Shown here: positions 1 to 6,885 of the stretch, in pieces | How positions within the stretch are numbered: the stretch's first letter is position 1 | How the letters are laid out: each line of letters opens with the position of its first letter | Source: an uncultured Erysipelotrichaceae bacterium | GTDB taxonomy: Bacteria > Bacillota_I > Bacilli_A > RF39 > UBA660 | Assembly: GCA_902772675.1 (NCBI GenBank) | Contig: CACYBN010000066.1 | Span: 1 to 9,055, forward strand | Direction of reading: 5' to 3' | DNA: 9,055 nucleotides | Program-made: the position numbers and the translations under genes | The notes under the pieces: model-generated | What the model saw: only the letters and a program-made list of their open reading frames with translations | Told to the model about the DNA's origin: nothing | Database searches by the model: none

Positions 1-12
1 AAATAATATTGA

Positions 13-18
13 TATAAT
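13..18 (+). promoter_or_regulatory. Probable -10 box for mutS
   Basis: TATAAT lies 27 bases before the mutS start codon. Its -35 partner would fall before the window begins, so only half the promoter can be judged. An AGGTGG ribosome site at 35-40 follows at the expected distance. Confidence 0.4.
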
Positions 19-44
19 ATTAAGTTAATAAAGCAGGTGGTTTA

Positions 45-2594
45 ATGAACAGAAAAGATGTAGATAGAAATAAAATTAGTCCTATGATGAAACAATATTT
101 AGATATTAAAGATAAGTATCCTGATACTTTAATTTTTTATCGTTTAGGGGACTTTTATGAGATGTTTTTTGAAGATGCAGTTATAGGTAATAGAGAATTA
201 GGTCTTACTTTGACTGGTAGAAATGCAGGATTAGAAGAACGTGTTCCTATGTGTGGTGTACCTCATCATGCATATGTTTCATATTTAGATAAATTAGTAG
301 AAAAAGGATATAAAGTTGCAATATGTGAGCAAATGCAAGATCCAAAGACTACTAAAGGAATGGTTGATAGAGATATAGTTCAAGTAGTTACTAAAGGAAC
401 TAGATTAGATTCTGATTTAGATGAAAAAGATAATAATTATTTAGGTAGTGTTTATGATTTTGATTATTGCTATGTACTTACTTTTTCTGATATAACTACT
501 GGTTATTTATACTCAATGATTATTGATCATGATAAAGAAAAACTAGTTAAAGAGATAACTAAACGTAATATAAAAGAACTTATTGTAAGCGATAAGACTG
601 ATCGTGAAATAGTACAAGAGTTACGTGAATTTTATGATATCTTAATTACCATAATAGATGATTTATATGAAGAAGATAATTACGAAGGTTTATATAAGAA
701 TTTAAATGATATTAGATTAGTTACTGGAGTTAAACATTTACTTTCTTATATTATTAATACTAAAAAAGGAGATTTATCTCATATACAACCATCTGAAGTT
801 ATTACTAGTGATAAGTATTTAATATTTGATGTACATACTAAAAGAAATTTAGAATTAATAGAAACAATTAGAAATAAAGATAGAATGTATTCTTTATTAT
901 GGTTATTAGATAAGACTAAAACTGCGATGGGTAGTAGATTATTAAAATATAATATAGAGAATCCATTAACAGATAAAGAAGAATTAAATAGAAGATATGA
1001 TACTATAGAGAAATTCTTGAATGAATTTATTCTTAAAGAAGATCTAGTTAGAGCTTTAGATAATGTTTATGATTTAGAAAGATTATTATCTAGAGTTAGT
1101 TATGGTAATTTAAATGCTAGAGATTTAATTCAATTAAAGAACTCTATTAGAGTATTTCCTACGATTCATGATATTTTAGATGAATTAAAATATAATAAAA
1201 ATATTGAAGTACTTAATGAATTATATGAGTTGTTAGAAAAATCAATTAATGAAGACGCTCCTGTTACATTAAAAGAAGGTTCATTAATAAAAGAAGGATA
1301 TTCTAGTGAGTTAGATGAATTAAAAAGTATTAGATCTAATTCTAAAGATTTTATTTTGAAGTTTGAACAAGAAGAAAGAGAAAGAACAGGTATTAAGAAT
1401 TTAAAAGTTGGATATAATAAAGTATTTGGTTATTATATAGAAATATCTAAGAGTAATATTCCATTAGTTAAAGATGAGTGGAAATATGATCGTAAACAAA
1501 CTTTAGTAAATTGTGAAAGATTTATTACTCCAATCTTAAAGGAAAAAGAAAATATTATTTTAGGTGCTGAAGAAAAGATAATTGACTTAGAATATAAATT
1601 ATTTATGAATATTAGGGATGAAGTAAAAAAATATACTAGTATTCTTCAAAATAATAGTAAGATAATTGCAGAAATTGATATGATGACTGCATTAACTACT
1701 GTAGCAGAAGAAAATTCATATATTAGACCTAATATTACAGATGAAAGAGATATTATTATTAAAAATGGAAGACATCCAGTCGTAGAAAAAGTAATCAAAG
1801 ATAATTATGTATCTAATGATGTTATTATGAGAGATGATGTTAATATACTACTTATTACTGGACCTAATATGGCTGGTAAAAGTACATATATGAGACAATT
1901 AGCTATAACTGTTATTATGGCTCAAATTGGATCTTTTGTACCTGCTAAAGAATGTTCTATTCCTATATTTGATAGAATATTTACTAGAATAGGTGCTAGT
2001 GATGATTTAGTATCTGGAGATTCTACATTTATGATAGAAATGAAAGAAGCAAATACTGCTATATCAGAAGCTACACAAAATAGTTTGATATTATTTGATG
2101 AATTGGGTAGAGGAACAGCTACATATGATGGAATGAGTCTAGCTCAAGCTATTCTTGAATATATTCATGATAATATAGGAGCTAAAACTTTATTTTCTAC
2201 TCACTATCATGAATTAACTGTACTAGCTAATGACTTACCTAAACTAAGAAATGTACATGTAAGTGCTAATCTTGAAGATGGTAAGATTAATTTCTTACAT
2301 AAAGTTAAAAATGGGGCAGTAGATAAGAGTTATGGAATACATGTTGCAAGTCTTGCAAAACTTCCTAAGTCTCTAATTGAAAGAGCAGATGAAATACTAG
2401 ATATGTATGAGAATAAATCTAAGAAAGAACAAACATTTACTCAAACATCTCTATTCTTAGATTTTGATGAAGACAAAGAGAAAAGTAGTAAGATAGAAGA
2501 GAAATTAAAGAATATTAATCCTTTAGAAATTACACCGATTGAAGCATTAAATATTCTTTATGAATTAAAAAGAGATTTAGATGATAAGAAATAA
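45..2594 (+). CDS. mutS: DNA mismatch repair protein MutS
   Basis: MutS recognises base mismatches and small loops as a clamp-like dimer and uses ATP to recruit the downstream repair machinery. All diagnostic parts are visible in 849 residues. The mismatch-reading Phe-X-Glu is F37-Y38-E39 in GDFYEMF. The connector, lever and clamp domains occupy about 130-570, followed by GRHPVV near 575. The ATPase has Walker A GPNMAGKST at 606-614, Walker B ending D685-E686, and the STHYHEL segment with H720. The tail carries QTSLF at 800-804, matching the QxxLF sliding-clamp-binding motif, and ends in a helical segment (NPLEITPIEALNILYELKRDL region) like the MutS C-terminal oligomerisation helix. The start is set by AGGTGG four bases upstream; the Met pair at residues 14-15 lacks such a site. 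mutL is not adjacent; a CvpA-family gene follows 39 bases later, possibly co-transcribed. Length and motifs indicate an intact gene. Confidence 0.97.
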   Translation: MNRKDVDRNKISPMMKQYLDIKDKYPDTLIFYRLGDFYEMFFEDAVIGNRELGLTLTGRNAGLEERVPMCGVPHHAYVSYLDKLVEKGYKVAICEQMQDPKTTKGMVDRDIVQVVTKGTRLDSDLDEKDNNYLGSVYDFDYCYVLTFSDITTGYLYSMIIDHDKEKLVKEITKRNIKELIVSDKTDREIVQELREFYDILITIIDDLYEEDNYEGLYKNLNDIRLVTGVKHLLSYIINTKKGDLSHIQPSEVITSDKYLIFDVHTKRNLELIETIRNKDRMYSLLWLLDKTKTAMGSRLLKYNIENPLTDKEELNRRYDTIEKFLNEFILKEDLVRALDNVYDLERLLSRVSYGNLNARDLIQLKNSIRVFPTIHDILDELKYNKNIEVLNELYELLEKSINEDAPVTLKEGSLIKEGYSSELDELKSIRSNSKDFILKFEQEERERTGIKNLKVGYNKVFGYYIEISKSNIPLVKDEWKYDRKQTLVNCERFITPILKEKENIILGAEEKIIDLEYKLFMNIRDEVKKYTSILQNNSKIIAEIDMMTALTTVAEENSYIRPNITDERDIIIKNGRHPVVEKVIKDNYVSNDVIMRDDVNILLITGPNMAGKSTYMRQLAITVIMAQIGSFVPAKECSIPIFDRIFTRIGASDDLVSGDSTFMIEMKEANTAISEATQNSLILFDELGRGTATYDGMSLAQAILEYIHDNIGAKTLFSTHYHELTVLANDLPKLRNVHVSANLEDGKINFLHKVKNGAVDKSYGIHVASLAKLPKSLIERADEILDMYENKSKKEQTFTQTSLFLDFDEDKEKSSKIEEKLKNINPLEITPIEALNILYELKRDLDDKK

Positions 2595-2600
2595 TTTTTA

Positions 2601-2609
2601 TGTTATACT
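2601..2609 (+). promoter_or_regulatory. Possible extended -10 promoter for the CvpA-family gene
   Basis: TGTTATACT has the TGn-TATAAT form of an extended -10 box just after the mutS stop, with GGAGG at 2622-2626 downstream. No convincing -35 is seen around 2581-2586, and no terminator separates the gene from mutS. Read-through from mutS plus a weak internal promoter is the likely arrangement. Confidence 0.3.
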
Positions 2610-2633
2610 TAATATATAATTGGAGGTAAAGAT

Positions 2634-3356
2634 ATGGATATTTTATCAATAAATGTTATTGATGTATGTTTAGTTTTATTAGTTCTTTTAGCCGGTGTAG
2701 TAGGCTTTAAAAGAGGTGTATTTAAGGAATTAGTACTTACAATAGGGTTTTATATATTATTATTTATTTCTTTTATAATAAAGACTCCTATTGGGGAATG
2801 GATGGGATTATATCTTCCTTTCTTTGATTTTGGAGGAACTTTAAAAGGATATGTAACATTAAATATAATTTTATATCATATAATTGCATTTATCTTAGTA
2901 TTTGCAGTATTAGGTATTATCTTTAGTGTTATAGTTACAGTTACTAAAATATTAGAAAAGATTTTAGATGCTACAATACTTCTTGGATTAGTATCTAAAA
3001 TATTAGGTTTCTTTGTAGGATTATTAGAAGGATATGTAATTATTTTCTTATTATGTATTTTCTTACAATTCCCAATATTTAATCAAACAGTAGTAGCAGA
3101 TTCTAAATTAAAAGATAAAGTCTTATACAATACACCTGTATTAAGTAATTATACTTCTAGTTTAGTTAATACAGTTACTGATACAGTAAATTTAGTTAAT
3201 AAATCAAAAGATATGGATAAAGATGAATTTAACTTACAAGTAGTTAAAATTATGTTAGATAATAAAATGACTACAAAGAAATATATTACTAATTTAAAAT
3301 GGCAAAATAAATTAGATGTTCCTGGACTACAAGAATTATTAGATAATTATAGTTAG
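2634..3356 (+). CDS. CvpA family membrane protein
   Basis: A 240-residue integral membrane protein. Hydrophobic segments run at about 7-24, 32-49, 74-104 (long, probably one or two passes) and 117-147. The polar C-terminal 90 residues have no obvious motif. The segment GFKRGVFKEL at 24-33, after the first helix, matches the Gly/Arg-Gly hallmark of the CvpA (colicin V production) family, as does the overall four-helix plan. The family's biochemical role is poorly defined; it has been linked to envelope integrity and colicin V export. GGAGG seven bases before ATG sets the start. It lies directly behind mutS and ends at a shared bidirectional terminator facing a minus-strand gene. In Bacillus a CvpA-like gene sits near mutS2, so its position next to mutS here may reflect an old association, but that is inference. 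Confidence 0.78.
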   Translation: MDILSINVIDVCLVLLVLLAGVVGFKRGVFKELVLTIGFYILLFISFIIKTPIGEWMGLYLPFFDFGGTLKGYVTLNIILYHIIAFILVFAVLGIIFSVIVTVTKILEKILDATILLGLVSKILGFFVGLLEGYVIIFLLCIFLQFPIFNQTVVADSKLKDKVLYNTPVLSNYTSSLVNTVTDTVNLVNKSKDMDKDEFNLQVVKIMLDNKMTTKKYITNLKWQNKLDVPGLQELLDNYS

Positions 3357-3377
3357 TAGGATTATTTATGTTGGATA

Positions 3378-3405
3378 AAAAAAACAGTTATAAAACTGTT
3401 TTTTT
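3378..3405. terminator. Bidirectional terminator between convergent genes
   Basis: A 12-bp stem (AAAAAAACAGTT paired with AACTGTTTTTTT) closes a four-base ATAA loop. A-runs on one side and T-runs on the other make it a terminator in both directions. It ends the CvpA-family gene on the plus strand and overlaps the stop codon (3404-3406) of the minus-strand dehydrogenase. Confidence 0.85.
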
Positions 3406-4807
3406 ATTTTTCTCTTTCTAATATATCTCTTGCAGATATTAGAGCAGTAGCGCTAGCAGTAACTATATTACCTGCTTTACCAGCTCCATCTCCTACAAAA
3501 TATACATCATAATCTTTTAATTTAAATTTATTATCTGTTTCTATTTCGTTTGAGAAGAACTTAATCTCAGGTCCATAAAGTAAAGTTTCTCCATTATTAA
3601 CACCTGGAATTATTTCATTTAATTTATCTAATCCTTCGATTATATTAGTAATAATTCTATGAGGTAGAACTAAAGCTAAATCACCTGCTACACAATCTTT
3701 TAGAGTAGGAGTAATAAATCCTTTATTAATTCTATGCCATTCACTACGTCTTCCATCTTTTAAATCTTTTAATGTTTGGATAATAGGTTTACCATCTCCT
3801 AGAACATTAGCTATTCTAGCAATAGATTCTCCATATAATCTAGTATTTGTAACTGGTTCAGTTAAAGTAACTTTAGATATAAATGCAAAATTTGAATTAT
3901 TTGATTTTATTTCTTTTAAAGAATGTCCATTTACACAAATATATCCATAATAATTTTCTTTTGTTACATATCCACCTGGATTAGTACAGAAAGTTCTTAT
4001 TTCATCACCATATGTCTTAGTTTTTATAAAAATAGTAGGATCATATATTACTGAACATATCTCTTGCATTATTTCTTTTCTTACTTCGACACGTACTCCA
4101 ATTTCAATTGATTGAGATGTATATGGAATATCATATTTATCTGCTAGTTCTTGTACCCATTTAGCACCAGTTCTTCCTGGAGCTACAATTACATATTTAG
4201 AAGTTAATTCTTGTTCTTTACCATCTTTTTCTATGATTACTTTATGCTCATTTTTAGAAACAGAATGGATATCATTACAATTAGTTTGATCTAATAAATC
4301 AACACCAGCTTCTCTTATAAAATTAGTTAAATCTTCAATATAGCTAGGTAAATAATCACTACCTAAATGTTTTTGTTTAATAAGAAGTAATCTAGCACCA
4401 GATAAAGCTACTTTCTTTTTATATTCTTCTGCTTTATCTAAATTAGATGGATATACTTCAGCATCCATTCCAAATTTTGTATATATTTCCTCAGTATCAT
4501 CTATTATTTTATAAGCTTCTTCTTCAGTCATATATTTAAATAAATCACTTTTTCCTAATTTAGGTATAAAGTTTAATTTACCATCTGAAAAAGTACCAGC
4601 TCCTCCATAACCACTTAATATTTGGCATGGATTACAATTAGCACATTGAGTACCATATTTATTCATTGGACAAAGTCTAGTTTTAGCATATTTACCACGA
4701 TCTAATAATAATATTTTTAATTTATTATTTTTAGTAATAAGTTCATAAGCTGCAAATAGACCTGCTGGTCCAGCTCCTACTATAATAACATCATATTTTT
4801 TCTTCAT
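3404..4807 (-). CDS. FAD-dependent dehydrogenase, COG2509-like
   Basis: A 467-residue flavoprotein of the uncharacterised FAD-dependent dehydrogenase group. The N-terminus carries the dinucleotide-binding motif G11-A-G13-P-A-G16 after a beta strand, with an acidic strand end (LLLDRG) near residue 36. A second flavin-binding signature near the C-terminus reads YFVGDGAGKAGNIVTASATA (436-455). Between them are the family hallmark GYGGAGTFSDGKL (66-78) and a cluster of four cysteines at 46, 55, 58 and 61. APGRTGAKW in the middle is typical of these oxidoreductases. The substrate is unknown. The start is supported by AGGTGA on the minus strand (4819-4814), six bases from ATG. The protein should be cytoplasmic, with no signal peptide or membrane segment. 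It runs opposite to most neighbours and is transcribed alone from the divergent promoter region at 4825-4853. Confidence 0.85.
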   Translation of the reverse strand: MKKKYDVIIVGAGPAGLFAAYELITKNNKLKILLLDRGKYAKTRLCPMNKYGTQCANCNPCQILSGYGGAGTFSDGKLNFIPKLGKSDLFKYMTEEEAYKIIDDTEEIYTKFGMDAEVYPSNLDKAEEYKKKVALSGARLLLIKQKHLGSDYLPSYIEDLTNFIREAGVDLLDQTNCNDIHSVSKNEHKVIIEKDGKEQELTSKYVIVAPGRTGAKWVQELADKYDIPYTSQSIEIGVRVEVRKEIMQEICSVIYDPTIFIKTKTYGDEIRTFCTNPGGYVTKENYYGYICVNGHSLKEIKSNNSNFAFISKVTLTEPVTNTRLYGESIARIANVLGDGKPIIQTLKDLKDGRRSEWHRINKGFITPTLKDCVAGDLALVLPHRIITNIIEGLDKLNEIIPGVNNGETLLYGPEIKFFSNEIETDNKFKLKDYDVYFVGDGAGKAGNIVTASATALISARDILEREK

Positions 4808-4824
4808 AAATAATCACCTATTTA

Positions 4825-4853
4825 ATTATAACTGAAAAAAAGTAGATAATCTA
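4825..4853 (-). promoter_or_regulatory. Promoter for the FAD-dependent dehydrogenase
   Basis: On the minus strand a perfect TATAAT (4830-4825) precedes the ribosome site by a few bases. A weak -35, TAGATT (4853-4848), lies 17 bases upstream. The -35 overlaps that of the divergent plus-strand promoter. Confidence 0.55.
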
Positions 4854-4871
4854 TAAAAAACTTGTTATAAT
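4843..4871 (+). promoter_or_regulatory. Promoter for the 188-residue membrane protein
   Basis: TGTTATAAT is an extended -10 box with TATAAT at 4866-4871. A four-of-six -35, TAGATA (4843-4848), lies exactly 17 bases before it. The predicted start near 4878 leaves a short leader containing the ribosome site AAGGGG (4886-4891). Confidence 0.65.
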
Positions 4872-4882
4872 TAAAGAGAATA

Positions 4883-4890
4883 GAGAAGGG
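4883..4890 (+). other. SpoIIIE/FtsK-type polar octamer GAGAAGGG (copy 1)
   Basis: An exact match to the Bacillus subtilis SpoIIIE recognition sequence as I recall it. It points rightward toward the dif-like site at 8566. It also overlaps the ribosome site of the next gene, so it may be present for that reason alone. Confidence 0.35.
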
Positions 4891-4897
4891 GATATAT

Positions 4898-5464
4898 ATG
4901 GAGATAGTAAAATTTGCTTTATTTTTTATAATATATTTTTCTATGTTTTTCTTAGGTCCTTCTGTTTTATTAAAGCACTTAACTAAGACAAGTAGAAAAA
5001 GAAAAGATCCTACATTAAAAAAAGATTATATAATCTTTGCAGGAATCACTGTTATATATTTATTAGTATTTTATTTTATGTATAGTGAATATAGTAATAT
5101 TATTAAAGTATTAGGTACTAGTACAGAAACTTTATATTATGTAAATGATTTATTTTTACTTGGAGGACTTGCTTTCTTATTTTTACTAGTTTCTATTATA
5201 TATGTAATTTTTACTTTCTATTTAAATCAAAAACTATATGCTTTAAAAATAAATGAAAAATCTTATATTATTACTTCTATATATGCTTTCTTTGTTATAT
5301 TTACTTATTATATATTTTATACATTCTTAGGACTAAACATGTATTCTTTTGAATCTAGTCATTATATATTAAATTTCATATATAGAATTGATTATGATTT
5401 TTGTGCTTATTTCTATATAGTTATGGTTGGTTCTAGTTTTGCATTATCTTTTATTAAAGAATAA
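4898..5464 (+). CDS. Membrane protein of unknown function, five helices
   Basis: I do not recognise this 188-residue protein. Hydrophobic segments fall at about 4-26, 43-62, 84-108, 122-147 and 166-185, so most of the chain is in the membrane. The first loop (27-42) is strongly basic (KHLTKTSRKRKDPTLKK), which by the positive-inside rule places it in the cytoplasm and the N-terminus outside. It is rich in Tyr and Phe, with no catalytic or transport motif visible. AAGGGG six bases before ATG supports the start. The gene is a single unit: its own promoter lies at 4843-4871 and it ends at the bidirectional terminator 5464-5495, facing the small gene at 5494-5592. It could be a lineage-specific membrane protein or a rapidly diverging member of a known family. 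Confidence 0.8.
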   Translation: MEIVKFALFFIIYFSMFFLGPSVLLKHLTKTSRKRKDPTLKKDYIIFAGITVIYLLVFYFMYSEYSNIIKVLGTSTETLYYVNDLFLLGGLAFLFLLVSIIYVIFTFYLNQKLYALKINEKSYIITSIYAFFVIFTYYIFYTFLGLNMYSFESSHYILNFIYRIDYDFCAYFYIVMVGSSFALSFIKE

Positions 5465-5495
5465 AAAAATATCTTTCCTCGAAAAGATATTTTTT
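5464..5495. terminator. Bidirectional terminator between convergent genes
   Basis: A 13-bp stem, with core ATATCTTT paired with AAAGATAT and flanking A and T runs, encloses the loop CCTCGA. It starts at the last base of the 188-residue membrane gene and touches the stop codon (5494-5496) of the small minus-strand gene, so it serves both. Confidence 0.87.
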
Positions 5496-5592
5496 ATACG
5501 TAAAAGAATGGAATTATTAAGGATAAGACCATTGCTGCTATCATAATGATACTAATTATATAAGTTAATACTTTTATTACTTTATTATTCAT
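5494..5592 (-). CDS. Small single-pass membrane protein, Prli42/DUF4044-like
   Basis: A 32-residue protein: the basic N-terminal stretch MNNKVIKVL is followed by one hydrophobic helix (about 9-31) with IAAMVLS in the middle, ending PFFYV. This plan (short Lys-rich head, one helix with a small-residue patch, almost no tail) resembles Prli42, the roughly 31-residue protein that anchors the stressosome to the membrane in Listeria, and the related DUF4044 miniproteins. Evidence that it is a real gene: an AAGAGGTG ribosome site five bases before ATG, a promoter at 5610-5638, and a stop codon abutting a bidirectional terminator. No stressosome genes (rsbR, rsbS, rsbT) are in the window, so function is inferred from resemblance only. 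It is divergent from mnmA and convergent with the membrane gene on its other side. It is easily missed because of its length. Confidence 0.75.
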   Translation of the reverse strand: MNNKVIKVLTYIISIIMIAAMVLSLIIPFFYV

Positions 5593-5609
5593 AAAAACAC
5601 CTCTTTTTA

Positions 5610-5638
5610 ATTATATTAAAATTAGGTAAAAAAGTAAA
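5610..5638 (-). promoter_or_regulatory. Promoter for the 32-residue membrane protein
   Basis: On the minus strand TATAAT (5615-5610) lies 17 bases from TTTACT (5638-5633), which matches four of six -35 positions. The ribosome site follows within ten bases. The -35 starts two bases from that of the divergent mnmA promoter. Confidence 0.65.
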
Positions 5639-5640
5639 TA

Positions 5641-5669
5641 TTGGAGTTTGTTTAGATTTGTAGTATAAT
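5641..5669 (+). promoter_or_regulatory. Promoter for mnmA
   Basis: A perfect TATAAT (5664-5669) is preceded by TTGGAG (5641-5646) with a 17-base spacer. The -35 matches only its first three positions. The -10 lies within a perfect palindrome, 5660-5676. Confidence 0.6.
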
Positions 5670-5676
5670 ATACTAC
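5660..5676. repeat. Perfect 17-bp palindrome over the mnmA -10 box
   Basis: GTAGTATA, one central A, then TATACTAC: two exactly complementary 8-base arms covering the whole -10 box. The one-base centre cannot form an RNA hairpin loop, so the likely reading is an operator for a dimeric DNA-binding protein, or chance in A+T-rich DNA. Confidence 0.5.
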
Positions 5677-5692
5677 GTTTGGAGGAATAAAT

Positions 5693-6799
5693 ATGACTAA
5701 GGTTATTGTTGGTATGAGTGGAGGAGTAGATTCTTCAGTAGCTGCTATTTTATTAAAAGAACAAGGTTATGAAGTAGAAGGTTTATTTATGAGAAACTGG
5801 GATGCTGCTATTAATAATGATATATTAGGTAATCCAACTCTTTCTAATAATATATGCCCACAAGAAGAGGATTATAATGATGCTATTAAAGTATGTGAGA
5901 AGTTAAATATTCCTCTACATAGAATAGACTTTGTAAAAGAATATTGGGATAATGTATTTACTTATTTCTTAGATGAGTTAGAGAAGGGGAGAACTCCTAA
6001 CCCTGATATTATGTGTAATAAGTATATTAAATTTGATTATTTTATAAAAGAAGCAAAAAGATTAGGTGCTGATTTAATAGCAACAGGTCATTATGCTAAA
6101 ATGGTAAATGGAGATCTATGTAGAAGTAAAGATCAAAACAAAGATCAAACCTATTTCTTATCTCAACTTAGTAGAGAACAACTAAAAGATGTTATTTTCC
6201 CATTGGGAGATATAGAGAAGAGTGAAGTAAGAGAAATAGCTAAAAAATATGATTTAATTACTGCTAGCAAAAAAGATTCTACTGGAATTTGTTTTATCGG
6301 AGAAAGGAACTTTAGAGAATTCTTAAAGAATTATCTCCCTAGTAAATCAGGAGATATAGTAGATATTGATACAAATAAAGTTATAGGTAAACATATTGGT
6401 CTAATGTATTATACTATTGGACAAAGAAGAGGATTAGATATTGGTGGATATGAAAACCGTATGTTTGTAGTAGGTAAATCCTTAGAAAAGAATATTTTAT
6501 ATGTAGCTTTAGGAGAAGATAATGAATATTTATTCTCTGATAGTTGTATTGTTGAAATGGTTAATTTTAATACTGATAAAAGACCTACAAAATGTACTGC
6601 CAAATTTAGATATAGATCAAATGATGTACCTATAACAATTGAATATCTAGATGATGGTAATTTATTAGTTAGATATGATAAAGTTAAATCAGTAACTCCA
6701 GGACAAGCTTGTGTTATCTATGATGGAGAACAATGTCTTGGTGGAGGAATCATTAAAGAAGTAAGAAAAAATGATGAAAAACTATGGTATCTTCTATAG
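5693..6799 (+). CDS. mnmA: tRNA-specific 2-thiouridylase MnmA
   Basis: MnmA thiolates uridine 34 of the tRNAs for Lys, Glu and Gln. It adenylates the base and then transfers sulfur from a cysteine-desulfurase relay. In its 368 residues the PP-loop ATP motif is SGGVDSS at 9-15. The catalytic cysteine is C108 in NPDIMCNKYIKFD, and the second, persulfide-carrying cysteine is C200 in DSTGICFIGERNF. GHYA at 132-135 and RSKDQNKDQTYFLSQL (144-159) are standard MnmA blocks. The C-terminal beta-barrel begins with YYTIGQRRGLDIGG and ends in TPGQACVIYDGEQCLGGGII. GGAGG (5681-5685) seven bases before ATG fixes the start. It is cytoplasmic and complete. No desulfurase gene adjoins it. It is transcribed alone, between its own promoter and the terminator at 6798-6826. 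Confidence 0.97.
   Translation: MTKVIVGMSGGVDSSVAAILLKEQGYEVEGLFMRNWDAAINNDILGNPTLSNNICPQEEDYNDAIKVCEKLNIPLHRIDFVKEYWDNVFTYFLDELEKGRTPNPDIMCNKYIKFDYFIKEAKRLGADLIATGHYAKMVNGDLCRSKDQNKDQTYFLSQLSREQLKDVIFPLGDIEKSEVREIAKKYDLITASKKDSTGICFIGERNFREFLKNYLPSKSGDIVDIDTNKVIGKHIGLMYYTIGQRRGLDIGGYENRMFVVGKSLEKNILYVALGEDNEYLFSDSCIVEMVNFNTDKRPTKCTAKFRYRSNDVPITIEYLDDGNLLVRYDKVKSVTPGQACVIYDGEQCLGGGIIKEVRKNDEKLWYLL
5981..5988 (+). other. SpoIIIE/FtsK-type polar octamer GAGAAGGG (copy 2)
   Basis: A second exact copy of the octamer, inside mnmA and again on the plus strand pointing toward the dif-like site. Here it encodes Glu-Lys-Gly in frame, so it is not explained by a ribosome site. I see no copy on the minus strand in this window. 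Confidence 0.4.
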
Positions 6800-6826
6800 A
6801 TAGATTTTATAATCTATCTTTTTTTA
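6798..6826 (+). terminator. Terminator of mnmA
   Basis: A 9-bp stem, AGATAGATT paired with AATCTATCT, closes a TTAT loop and is followed by a run of seven T. It begins within the mnmA stop codon. Confidence 0.88.
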
Positions 6827-6834
6827 TTTTACAC

Positions 6835-6863
6835 TTGACATATAAACTGTAAAATAATAAAAT
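6835..6863 (+). promoter_or_regulatory. Near-consensus promoter of the helix-turn-helix gene
   Basis: A perfect -35, TTGACA (6835-6840), stands 17 bases from TAAAAT (6858-6863), which matches five of six -10 positions. The predicted start near 6870 leaves almost no leader before GGAGGG (6872-6877). This is the strongest promoter in the window. Confidence 0.78.
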
Positions 6864-6885
6864 TAAATTATGGAGGGTAAGAAAT

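Noticed and set aside
6409..6603. 64-codon minus-strand frame inside mnmA
   Set aside because: It lies entirely within the well-supported mnmA gene, has no ribosome site, and its translation resembles no protein; it is a shadow frame.
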